Shown here: piece after piece, positions 11,915 through 23,501 of the stretch | Numbering within the stretch: position 1 is the first letter of the stretch | Layout of the letters: each line of letters starts with the position of its first letter | NCBI RefSeq assembly: GCF_000006565.2 | Contig: NC_031476.1 | Span: 5,827,900 to 5,891,899, forward strand | From: Toxoplasma gondii ME49 | Taxonomy: Eukaryota; Apicomplexa; Conoidasida; Eucoccidiorida; Sarcocystidae | Length of the DNA stretch: 64,000 nucleotides | Direction: 5' to 3' | The notes under the pieces: model-generated | Told to the model about the DNA's origin: nothing | Seen by the model: only the letters and a program-made list of their open reading frames with translations | The model's database searches: none | Made by a program: the position numbers and the translations under genes

Positions 11915-14662
11915 GACCACGAGGAACGCACCAACGGGATAGCTGCCCGCAGGCGAGGCAACTTAGGGCAGGCTAGAAACGGGTAGGCGGAGGCAGCGCA
12001 TAACAGACAGTAGGCGCAAAAGAAACTCGCCACAGGGGTAAAAATGGACTGGCCATGGTGAGCGTAGAGAGAGCAGACAAGGATATCTCTAGAGAATGAA
12101 CGGGGAAGCGAGGCGAAGGCCGACTGGCCCCTGAGAACGCAAACGGATGCTGCACGAAAAAAAAGATGGATGCGAAAAAGGTATTCGGGAAGCGATAATG
12201 AACATGACTTTGAGTTCAACAAGAAGAGATTACATTTGGTAAAATACAACGAGGACAATAAAACGGTGGATTGAGGTTTAAATGAGCGGAGATGTAAACG
12301 CTGTAAAACGTGCCGAACAGTAAGTCACCATTCTGCAGCCTAAATCGGTGGAGGAAGCTACGCAGCGGCAAGATCTTCCGCATGATGCTATGGTGATAGT
12401 TTTCAGAAATAGGTGTAATATATGGAGACATGAGACATGCCTGAACCAGACAACGCCGCGTCGGAGCAACACCGTAAAGCCGGGGCAGCATGTTTTGCAG
12501 AGAATGGAAAGGAGATATCTCCTGGCCTCGACAACAAAAGAGCCACCCGGCGGCGCCTCCCCTGCAAGTCCAGTAACGGGGCTCTGTTCCTTCGATGAGA
12601 GATTGATACAATCAATTCGTGTCCACGCCGACGTCTCAATGTGCCGCTCATCAATCACTCATGACCTTGGCAAACATACTGTTGACGATTCACCGAGCAA
12701 GTAAACGTTTGGATATGTGTATGTATGCCCGAGTTTGGATGCACAAACTTGCGCGTCAGAGAAGTTCTATACGTCCAAGTTTGCTTTGCCGCTCTTCTGT
12801 GAGTAATTGCTGCTACATATTGTCATGAAGAGACGCCTAAATACTGAAGGTGAACCTGACCAGGGTAGAAGGGGGCGTGCAAGCGCCGCACCGTGAGAAA
12901 CTATCGATAAATGGGCAAATTAACTCACCATGGTAACTAACGCGGCACCAGGCGTCACGAATACATGAATGCACGTATATGTACACGAGCGAGCTGCATG
13001 CACAGTATTTACCGGTTGTGGCTACACGTAAAGGCTCCTGAGATATGTGTAAGAGGTAGCTCTTGTTTCTAGGCGGGTCGACAGTAAGGACGCAGAAACC
13101 ACGTTTTCAATCCCCGGTGTCAGAGAGTGCCATGTGCGCGAGAAAAACGAGCCGAAATAAGCGTGCTCGCATGTAGCTAGCGGATGGTAAGTTCCCTTTA
13201 AAGAAGGCTTGAAGGCATTTTGGGAGAAGCGTTAAAAGATATCTCTCGACTGTACTAGAGAAATTGACAGTTGACCTCGAATGCGTTGTGCCAAAAACAA
13301 TTCGGATACGCTGCAAAAGAACAGGCCGTCTTCCGATGAAAGAACGTGATTATGTTAGCCGAGAACCAATACATCAGACGCAAGAATGGACAGAGGGAAA
13401 TAGCTCGGTATCTTAGACTGAACCAACATATATTTCTCGGAGAGGATGAGCGAACACGAAAATCCACTACGGCCTTGAGTAAAACACTGCCGCATTTTTA
13501 TGAGTAGAAAATTGAGCAAAATGGTTCAGGTTCGTCCAGGTCGAAACCGAGTAATATCAATTTGGCAGTATTCTTCTACCGGGAAATGAAACTCTGCCTT
13601 CGAACTACGAAAAATCTCGACGGGAAGGACAGAAACACACCCATAAACGGTTACTGGTCTTAGCCAGAAAAAACTGATTAAGAAACGGAGTTCTCGTCCC
13701 TCAATCAAACCTGCACTTGCTGCCATCGTCCACGCATATATATATATATATATATATATATGCGCACGACAGCATAGACAACATATATAGAGTGAATAAA
13801 CGTATTTGATACGCCTTCGCGAATGTCCAACGCGTACGACCTCACGGTCGATGGGAAACCAAAAGCAAAATTGACCGGACATCCTTTTTCTATGCATTGA
13901 AAAGGCAATCGACAGCCACAAATAAAAACTGACAAGAATCGAAGCATGCACGGGAACGTGGAAATGCCATAAACAAGCAAATACGTGTGCAAATGCACAC
14001 GTACATTTCCATTGCCATGCGAGCGAAACGTTCTGAATGAATCAATACCGCACCTGTGGCCACATAGAGAGAGCACTAGGTCCGTAGGTGTGTATCTGCT
14101 GCCGTGCCGATATATCTATACTCTGGAGATTCACAAAGGCATCTCTATCGGGCTGAACTCGTTTCGCTGCGCAAGAGGGGAGGCACGAGTGTGTCGGGGA
14201 ACCGCACAGCGATCAGTTGGTTGGTTGCCGTGTGTTGATGCCGAAAAACCGACACCCTCTGAAAGCAGACGGACGGCAGAAGACGTCCCATGAAAACAGA
14301 AGTACGGAATCGGGAATGGTCCCGGAGTGAAATGCCCGGAAGCAGTCTGTTCCACGAAAAAAACCTAGGGCACCCGTGAAAAGATCCCTTTCTCCTCGAG
14401 TTTGTATTTGTGGAAAAAGGCCAGGAGAAACACGACATGTGAGGCTTCGCTTTCGGACAAAGCCCAACAGTCCCCGTTCTGTTCTTTCATCTGAAATGCG
14501 TTTTCCGGGGACAATTGTTGCTGAGAGGGATTCTGAAATACGCGCCCATGGGCGCTGTATCGCTAGAACAATTGTGTAAAACTGAACATGGGACGCAAGC
14601 TCCTCAGCGACGTTGCCTCTGCACAAACGACATCGGCGTTGAGGATTCGCAGACGTGTCCAT
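11915..14662. other. convergent intergenic region
   Basis: This region lies between the 3' ends of the + strand dehydrogenase and the - strand Sec14-like gene. No exon with paired splice signals was found. It contains an (AT)n run at 13736-13761. The 3' UTRs of both genes must lie here. Confidence 0.45.
13736..13761. repeat. (AT)n microsatellite
   Basis: An uninterrupted AT dinucleotide run in the convergent intergenic region. Confidence 0.95.
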
Positions 14663-15449
14663 CTACGAACATGATGCAGGTGTAGCAGAGTCCTCAAGAT
14701 GCAGCTGAAAGACAAAAAACAGGTGCATGCAATATAGGTTGTTCATAACGGTTTGGGGTACGGAACCTCCGCAGCGCTGTCTGCACTGAGACATAAGCAT
14801 TCACCATTTCGCTGCCCTTCTTAATGAATTTGATGGCCCTCACACGACTTTGGCCTGTAAGAAAAATCGACACCTACCCACTTCCGGAACCCAGGTTTGT
14901 GTACGCAGCATCCGATCTTGACGCTCGCTCCTTACTTTGTAGAAGATTGTCCGGTGAGAGAACAGGCCCCAGGAGTTATCGAAGATGAGCGAGACCGTAC
15001 CATCTTGGTCGGCCTTTATAGAGCCTCGAACCACCCTGAACGCAACAAAATGCGGGACCACCGGCTTCATACAAGACGGCTGTCATTACCACTTTGATTT
15101 GAGATCCTCAAAATATAGATCGAAAAAAGACACGTGAGCCCCCCAGCAGGTCTCTATCTCCATTATTTCATAGATCAGTGTAACCATCCCATCTGATATT
15201 ACCTTCCAGTGTCAGTGCGCATATTAGCTTTTAAACATATATCTCCGTTCTTGCAGCCACCTAATAACATCGAGGCTACATGCGTTTAACCTTATACACA
15301 TCTAACCACATGCAGAGAGTTGATATTGATTTCAGTTCAAAACTGTCACCTACCGACTTCCTTGGTGCTTCTTCATCTCCAGCATAGGCCGTTCTTCATT
15401 CCCCGCCTGCAGGCACATGCAGTCAAGTCGCCATGTAGATGATAGAAAC

Positions 15450-15480
<31 letters not shown>

Positions 15481-15620
15481 CATCGATATGCGTTCATGTG
15501 TCTGTGCAAAACTGGCACACGTCGTTAAGAAGACACGCAACAGTGAAAACGGGAACTTGCATGCGTCGCGACATCTGAAACACACATATACGTGCACGTT
15601 TGCTGCATGAATACAGGTGT

Positions 15621-15658
<38 letters not shown>

Positions 15659-16532
15659 GTGTCTCCGGGCAACAGAAGACATGCTCGTTTTATTACAAGA
15701 TATGCAGTTTTTATCCATCCAGCCTCGAGAATATTTAAGGTTGAAAAAGCATCTCACCGCAGGACGCCACTTGACTTGAAAGCTCACGTCGTGCTCGACA
15801 AGGACCCACGCCCAGGAAAGACAGGCACCTTTGGGAACCTGGATAACGACAATGAAGGAACAATGAATTTGAGATGAGAAATGAAACACGACAGCAAAGC
15901 GATCTATCCCCGACACGCCCTCCGTACCAGGAATACGTGACGCAACGCACAAAATATGTGCTGGGACAGGCGAACGAGGCCCACACAAAAAAAGGAGGTA
16001 CAACGAAGGCTACATGCGGCTTCAAAGATGTAGGTGCATGCCTCTATGTGTCTGCCGGGCGTTCTGATAGAATCCATGCCGAGCACCAAGTAGGTGTCCG
16101 TCGACAAGACTGGGAAAAAGCGGGTCAGTAGCAAAATTCTGCTGCTCATCGCATGCAATCAATACCAACGGTGCTATTAGGCACATGCGTATCTGCAGCC
16201 GTCCTTCCCACGCCTCCTCTCGCCTATTTCCTTGTCTGTTATCCGTTTCTCGCTCGTCTCCGCACCTCGAAATCAACGTGCTCTCTCCGTCGCGCTCCGA
16301 TGTGAAGAATCGAGTGACCGCCTCCGAGGCGAGCCGACCTGAGAAGACCGAGGGGAGAAGCGAATCGAAGCTTTTACCCCACGCTCGATCTTCAACAGTT
16401 GACACGTTGGGTGGAACGGCTTTTCAAAGCTAAACACTCCCTTCTAACCGCCACAGATGCTTGAGTCACAGCGCCACACGATGGCACAAAAATTGGCAGA
16501 CGCAGATACATCGGTAGATACGCAAATGCATT

Positions 16533-16576
<44 letters not shown>

Positions 16577-19500
16577 TGTATATATGGCGACGTGACATGC
16601 ACGTAAGGCGTGAGCACTCGTTTGGTAACAAGTCTTGGAAAGCGTTCACTTTCGCGTCGCACGTGGTTTCCTGTCTTGTCGGACGCCTGGCTGCATGGCA
16701 ATGGTTGAGTGTTGCCTTACAGAAGTTCTGTTTTCGAGAACGTCCGGATGCATGCAAGAGGAGAAGTGCACACGCCCCCGAGGGATGGAGGAAGACAGGC
16801 AGGATCGATGTACTTGTGCAATTCAGCTTCGTAGTCTCCTTCTGGACAAAAGAAAGACAGAGGGCACGTAAAGAGCCGAAGCCATGGAACTCGAGAAATA
16901 TGGACACTCAAACTGACAGACGGCCCGTACAAAGAGATCTTGATTCAGATTTCTCGGCGCCGTCGCTCTTTACGGAACGTCGTGTCGGAATTTCGAACTC
17001 GTTCGCTACCTTCCAGTTTGTCAACTCTCGCCAGGCAACAAGGTACTGACAGTGGCCCAAGGAACAAGGGTTATTCGTTATTGAGATATCTGCACGTGCA
17101 CGCATGCGAACATGTACGCTACGAAATTCTACGTACATGGTCTCACGTGAGAATGTATATACAGAGCAACGGAGCGAGAGAACTAGTTCCTCCAAATGAC
17201 GTACCGAGGATGTGGATTTTGGCGACAGTTCGCTCCTTCAGCCAGCCTTGCAGAGTCCCCCAGACGGCACTGAAGAGGCGCGGTGTGTTAATGAAAAAAA
17301 TGTGGCTCAGCGACTCGGGGTAGTTCTCGCTAGTCACGTATATGAGTTGCCGAAGAATTCTGAAAAGCGCATCCACAAGGCAAAACGGAAACGATGACGC
17401 AGATACGCTGACAGGATGATACTTCAAGGTGACGGCGAAACTGAGAATGACTGAGCATAAGGTATGTCGATCACGTTGCAAAAACACACCTGCCAGGACC
17501 TCTGTTTCCTCTTACCCGAGTGCGTGCCGATTTATGGATCTCGCAGATAGGCCTTCGAGATCGAGAATGGAGGTCGCCTGGACCAATCGCCCTTTCTGGC
17601 GTGATAATCTGTTGACACCAGAGAAGGAAGCAGCAACAGGAGAGCGTTCGTGTCTTTCCACTAGTCGCAGTAGCCTTTGCGAGGAGATACAACAAAATTG
17701 CTAGTGTCACGTGGCTAGAGGTATCTCTTTCCAAGTAAAAACTCCGCGCTCCTTGACTGCATCAGAGGGCACTTGCGTTCCAAGAAGTCTCAGGTCTGCC
17801 TATGACTCCACCTTACGTCGCTCGTGATCTGTCAGTCTCTCGCGACACACACACACTCGGAAATACGTGCATTTTCATGTTTGCATATATATACATATAT
17901 ATGGCGGCCACTGATAACGCCGCGATGCATATCTAAGCCTAACGTGCTGTCGTTGCACGTGTCGCTGCAGATTTGTGTAGTTCTGTGCCGTAGGGACGAA
18001 TGTGCCGAGCATAACTGAGAGGCAAACGGCAGAAAATACGGCACGGACTTCAAGAGACGCGATAAGGCGTTTCTTTTTCTTGAAAACTGGGAGGGAGGTT
18101 AACGTGCCTGTCGAGGAGAATGTTGCGAAATTCGAGCTGGTAGCAATGCCACTTCAAAAAGGTGTCCTCAGACACCTCCTCGAAAAGACGCCGCTCATCA
18201 AGGAGACCTGACAAACAAGACAAAGCGACGGATACGAAGAGTGCGGGGTGCAAAGACAGCGGGGCGACCGTCAAAGCCCGCACCGCAAGACATGAGAGAA
18301 AGTACAATTCATGTACGATGAGGAATGGGGTTACGAACCGGATGCGTGATATTGAGAAATCTGGGCGTGAGCAGGCAAAGATCGCGTCCATCATCTTACT
18401 AAATAGGTGCCAGGCCAACAAGGAACCGATCCGTGCCTTCGGTAAAGACTACCATCAGGAGGGAGATTACCACAGTAAGTATCATGATGTTTGTACAGTT
18501 CTTTTTCAACGTGTTGTAACCACCGATTAAAGACGAGAGCTGTACCTGGTCTCGCAACTGTGATGATGTTCCCCTGTCTGTCCAGGAGAATTTGCGGTGT
18601 TACGGTTGGAGACGCGAACGAAAAAAGATTTCCATCAGGCGGAGACGCGACTTCCCTTGAACTACCAGAAGGGCCGCACGCGGAGGAAGAGCCAGGCGAG
18701 GAAGAGAACAAATTAAATGAAGACGAAGAAATACAGGAAGAAGCAGACGTCGAAGAAGATGCAGCGGAAGAAGTCGAACCATAACGACAGAAGAAATCCT
18801 GTTGTTCGTTCAGGGTTTTCGCCTCGCCCTTGGATTCGTCTCTGTTCTTTGCGTCAGGCGCAAGCGGCAACGCCGTTCCTCTGCTGGTGACAGCTTCAAA
18901 CGCGTGAAGGGGACGCTCTCTGGAGCTCTTCGTTTCACTGACTCTTTCCGTTTGCTTCGAGCAGCGAAGAAGTTGATTATTCGGGAAGTTCCGGGAAACT
19001 GCGGCGTGATCCACTGCTTTCTCCGGAGTCAGCGGCAGCACCATCTCTCGCTGAAGAAAAGAGAAGACACACGAGATGCGGATCGGATGGCATGGCACGT
19101 GTGTTAACGCCATATTTCTCGAGCAAGGCAACACGTGAGGTCCATTCTCACCGAATACGGTGCACATACTGGAAAGTGAAAAGGAATGTCTGTTAAGACT
19201 CCGTGTGTCGAGTCGGGCTACAAGTGAGGTCGATTTGTATCTACAATCCTGCTTATATATGTACAGTTTGCGGCAACGGCGTTTGCAGGGAGGTTGCACT
19301 TACGAGGATGAAGTCACGCATTGCGTTGTCAATCCTTTGCGTTATTCGCCAAATGACGTGCCGTTTGTAGGCCTGAGCTGCTTCACTGACATTAAAATCA
19401 TAGCCCTGAAGGAAACGGAGAAGCCGGTATGTTCCTGCCAGTTCCTCAACTTCCAAAGAAGATGACGGCTCTTTGAGGACGTGAGCAGCCTCAGCTGCGG

Positions 19501-20965
19501 AAACATCTTCTGCGATAGTCGTCGAGTCTCCACCAGAACGCGAGCGCGGCCGCGACGACACGTTAATCTCCAACAGCACTGCCTGTCGAATGTCGTGTGC
19601 GACTTCGATGAATTGATAAAAAGCGTCGACCATCGCGGGTGTGGGGCCCTCCTGGAGAAAAAACGGGGGCAGGGGCTCGCGAAGGAAAGGCGAGACAGAC
19701 GAACCTTTGCCACCAGCGTCGTTCGCGCCCGGCACGCATGCGCCGCTTACTTCTCCTGCTGGGCCTCCGCTGTTCTTTCGTGCCAACCGGCCCAACGAGG
19801 CGGGGCCACACGGAGACAAGGAAGACCACGACAGAAGGTTCGGCGAAGATCCACAGGACAAGGGCGCCGAGAGAACGTAGGAAGAGGATGGCGAGGGCGG
19901 AGCAGCTGAAGAGCTGGCATAAGGTGACTGCAGCGCCGACGCCGCGGACGAACCGCGTTTGACGCAAGTGCCTTCGAGCGGCAGCACCTCCTCGGCCATT
20001 GTCGACGACAGTGGAGACGAAGGGGGCGAGTTGGTGGATGTGAGTGGAGACAGATCCAGCGTGACGGCAACAAACGGCTCTGTTTTGAACGAAAGCGTCC
20101 GCGTCGGTCTGGCCGCCAGACCAGACCCCCGTGGGAGTCTTTGCTCAGACGGGGACAGTTGGCTGGATCTGCGACAATCTCTGCGTGCTCCCTTGTGCAG
20201 ACTCGGTGCCGCGTTTTGTGTCGGCTGCACCCGTGCGTCACAACAGCCTAGGTCCTCGCCCCCACGACTGTTATCAGGCAACGGAATGTCCTCCTCTTGG
20301 TCTGCAGAGAAAATCGGAGAAAGTCGCGGGGTCTTCGAACTGGCGGGCGACAGGAAAGCGTCCGGCAGCACGAGAGCCGGCAGGTGGAGAGTGCGTGGAG
20401 AACAGGTTAGATCGGACGAAAAGTGCTCTGCGGGGTCTGATGACCTGCCGCGCGCATGTGCTCTGTCTTTTAAAGGTAGATCAGGAGCGCCTTGCGCTAC
20501 ATCTGTCTCCTCCGAGTCTCCAAAACCGAAAGGCCATCTACTGGGCCAAGACACCGTGCCACCGATGCGGCTTCGCCAATCACATCCCGAATTTTCTGTC
20601 CACCGTTGCCACCGGGACTTGTGTGCCGAGAGAGAAAAGAGCAAACCGAGGAAAGATTCCTGCGTCCTCCCTCGAGGTGCATCCGTTGCTTGACTGTCAT
20701 TGCCTCCGTTTCGCGTCGCCTCGGTGCTTCTGTATCGCCTCCGCTGTTTTTGGTGTACGGCCCGCCGCTGGCGAAGCTGGAGTTCACGCTGTCGAACACT
20801 TGCATCGGCAAGCTTCTCTGCCTGTGCACGGCGCTCGTTAGAGCGAGGCGAATCGAGCGGGTGAGTCGGGGGAGGCAGAGGCTGTGGTGGACTCGGTTTT
20901 CCTGTCAAACGCCGCCCTAGAGACAGATTTGCTCCTTCAGTACCATCGTGACCCAACGATGCCAT
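14663..20965 (-). CDS. Sec14-like CRAL-TRIO protein with C-terminal GOLD domain
   Basis: Ten exons in phase, high to low: 20965-19304, 19050-18471, 18207-18104, 17577-17516, 17359-17205, 16841-16721, 16338-16266, 15838-15758, 15079-14936 and 14704-14663, giving 1007 residues. Residues 1-500 are Ser/Pro/Arg-rich and look disordered. The CRAL-TRIO N lobe follows (YRLLRFLQGYDFNVSEAAQ). After a further 150-residue Ser-rich insert comes the lipid-binding fold: ATSILDLEGLS, then ENYPESLSHIFFINTPRLFS, TVAKIHIL and YIDPACLPPSLGG. The GOLD domain is split over exons 7-10 (HVDFE+VPKGACLSWAW, then GTVSLIFDNSWGLFSHRTIF). SEC14L/patellin-type proteins bind phosphoinositides or other lipids and act at Golgi and endosomal membranes. 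An upstream in-frame ATG at 21082 would add 39 residues; the ATG at 20965 was preferred. Confidence 0.9.
15450..15480. repeat. compound (TA)n-(GA)n microsatellite in an intron of the Sec14-like gene
   Basis: A TA run at about 15450-15466 is followed directly by a GA run at 15465-15480, inside the intron between 15758 and 15079. Confidence 0.95.
15623..15657. repeat. (AT)n microsatellite in an intron of the Sec14-like gene
   Basis: About 17 AT units, roughly 100 bases downstream, in transcription direction, of the donor at 15757. Confidence 0.95.
16532..16585. repeat. interrupted (AT)n microsatellite in an intron of the Sec14-like gene
   Basis: An AT run broken by two TGTA interruptions, in the intron between the exons at 16721 and 16338. 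Confidence 0.95.
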
Positions 20966-23455
20966 TGAGTAGGGGAGCAATGGAACTCGCGGGAGCGAAC
21001 AAAAGAAACGACGTGCGCAGAGAGAGACAAGAAAGGGGAAAGCTTTCTTGGGACTGAGGCATTCATAAAAAGCGAACGGCAATGCAGATGGGATCAGGGC
21101 AGGGACGGTGGCGAACGACAGAGACGCAACGACAAGTGCGTAAGGGAAGAGTAACGCCAGAAAACGGAGGGGTAAATGGTGATGTGAAAGGAGAAAGGAA
21201 AAGGAGACTGAATATCAAATGTGAAGAATGAAACACAAGGGAGAGCGTGAGGAACGGTGGGCTTGTACTTGTTGTACTTCATTCAAGCTGACGCCAACCA
21301 CGGTGGGTAAGGAAGACGACCTCCATTAGAGGCAAGCAAGAAAATTCCTACACTGTTTCCTGCCAACTGCCCGCGCATAAGAAAGGCGAAGTCACTTAAA
21401 AGAGAAAGGTCACTCAGTAGAACACGTGTAGCCAAATCTTCCTCGCATCCTCCTCATTTAGTCCAGAAGAGGAAGAGGTTCTGTGTAAGTCGAGGAAAGG
21501 ATGGCAGACACGCGCGGCGCCTCGCGCTCAGGAGGCCATACGAAAACCAGGAAATGCTTGCATCGGAACGAAGAAGCAAGACTATTTATCTAAATGGAAG
21601 AACTTGAGACGGAGGGCAGTCTGTTCAATAAACAAGTTATTCCTCAGTATGGCGCGGGGCTCCTGGACGCAAAGGGGAATAAACCAAAAATTCTTTTCGC
21701 GACATCCCTCTCTACGAAGCCGCTACTTTACCGCTGACTCACGGGGTACGACAGAGTAAACTGGCGGCATAGGAATCCCATGTAAAAAGCCATTCTTTGA
21801 GAAGCAATACACTGTCGTGAGCGTAAAATCTTTTTTGTTCATACGGCAATAGAGGGAGAGGCTTGAAGCTGTTGCCTTGATCAACACGGAAAAGGGACAG
21901 TTGCAGAGACCCTCCAGCGAGCAAACCTCGTCCGTTTTGTTTTGGTGGGGAAGGCGCCGTGTTGGGTTCAACGCCTAGTCCTTTTAAGGAACATCTCCGT
22001 GACTAAACGAAGGCAGACTGAGCGCCGACAGCAAAACGTATCTGCACAGTGCCGTCAAGGCAAAATACGAGAAGTCTGCAAATTCTTTCCAGCTCACTCG
22101 CTCTCCAGACATTCCGCGGCTTCTTAACTCACGGCAATCGCAGCTGTGTGTAAGCCCTTCAGCCACGCTGCCACCAGGCACATAAGAACCACAGAATTCA
22201 CACTTGCGCTACACTCCGGGTTTCGATCTGGAGGAGACATTATGCTGCTATGAGGCTCCCTTCACCTAGGAAAATACTTTAGTAGATGTAGGAACGCCCG
22301 TGTCAACAGCAAGCAATAATATGGGTGCACCAAATGGACTCATGTTTTCAGCGTCGGTATCCTGAGAATTTCGCAGACACAGACACACGTACATGAGCAC
22401 ACAGCTACACGCACAGACGTGTGGTAGAATCTGAGCCACCGCGAGCAGCAAGAGGCACCTGGGTCAGCAGGCTTCCTCGTAGCGTCGTAGTCAAAACGTC
22501 TCTACCGGTCTCGTACCTGGATATCGGGAGTCACCGGAGGCAGTGGCGGGGGCCTCGCAAACACATTACCATTACTACGGAAACAATTTTCAGTTGATGA
22601 CGGTGCAGCTTCCGGGACCCAACATTGGAAAAGGATTTTACAGCATCGACTCCGACATATGCTGAAAAATTCAAATCGGCACCCAGATTCGACGGTGGAT
22701 ATCCTCATGCAGCAGGTAGAAGCTACCGCACGAACCCAGTGCATGCCCGTTTTGTGTTTGTACAAAGTATGTTGTGGAAAAATTATGAGATGGACTCGTC
22801 ATGAATCACAGTTAGTTCTCGGTTTCCCTTTCGCTAGCTCCGGGAATCTTCGCCCCCCTAGAGTACCGTGTTGAGAGCGATCCCGCTACCTGCCGTGCTG
22901 GGTGCAGATCGTTCGTGCAAACCATTCATCAATACGAGCAGAACTGCCGTCAGCCATTCCCGCAGGAGCAAGTGATCCAACTAACGCTTCGCTTCAGAGA
23001 GGTTGTTCTTCTATTCCGTCGCTCGCTCCCACAGATGTAGCAGATGAATTGCTCCTTTACGGTGCACAAATTTCTCAACTAACAAATTCCAAACAAGACC
23101 GCTGTGGTCGTGACTCGAAACATCACAACGCTTTCTTCCGCCACTTCAACGTTTCTTTCCAAAAGATTCTACCGAAAACCCTTCCACGGTAGAACAGGCA
23201 ACACTGTCAAGGGGCTTTGCTTGTGTAATAACGCCACGAGATTGTCCAGTCGCTGGTTCAAGAGAGATAAAGAAGGTAAGAAACCACACAAGATTTTGTT
23301 CCGTGCAGAAAAGGGTTCTCCGTCGGTGTAAGAGTCACTTGTCCACGAATATGCCCTCTTCGGCTCCAGTCTGATAAATCTTTCAGTGTCATCGTTGCGA
23401 TTTGCTAAGTCGTTCCCGATGAAGTTTAACCAATGTGTTTTTTTACTGCGTGCAG
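20966..23455. promoter_or_regulatory. divergent upstream region of the Sec14-like and secreted-protein genes
   Basis: The two genes point away from each other, so both promoters lie here. Near the right end, a GAAG|GTAAGA donor (last exon base 23275) and a TTTTTTACTGCGTGCAG acceptor (23439-23455) define a probable 5' UTR intron of the secreted-protein gene, 23276-23455. Every frame across this splice meets a stop or cannot reach the ATG at 23502, so the upstream exon (roughly 22910-23275) is most likely untranslated. Confidence 0.45.
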
Positions 23456-23501
23456 GTCCTTATGATATTCAACGCTGAACAGCCAGCAGCTGTCATATCG
23501 G

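Noticed and set aside
18491..18784. very acidic open frame on the + strand
   Set aside because: It is exactly antisense to the Ser-rich insert of the Sec14-like protein, and its acidity comes from reading TCC/TCT-type serine codons in reverse.
19959..20841. 244- and 236-codon frames on the + strand
   Set aside because: Shadows of the long first exon of the Sec14-like gene; no start context or splice partners.
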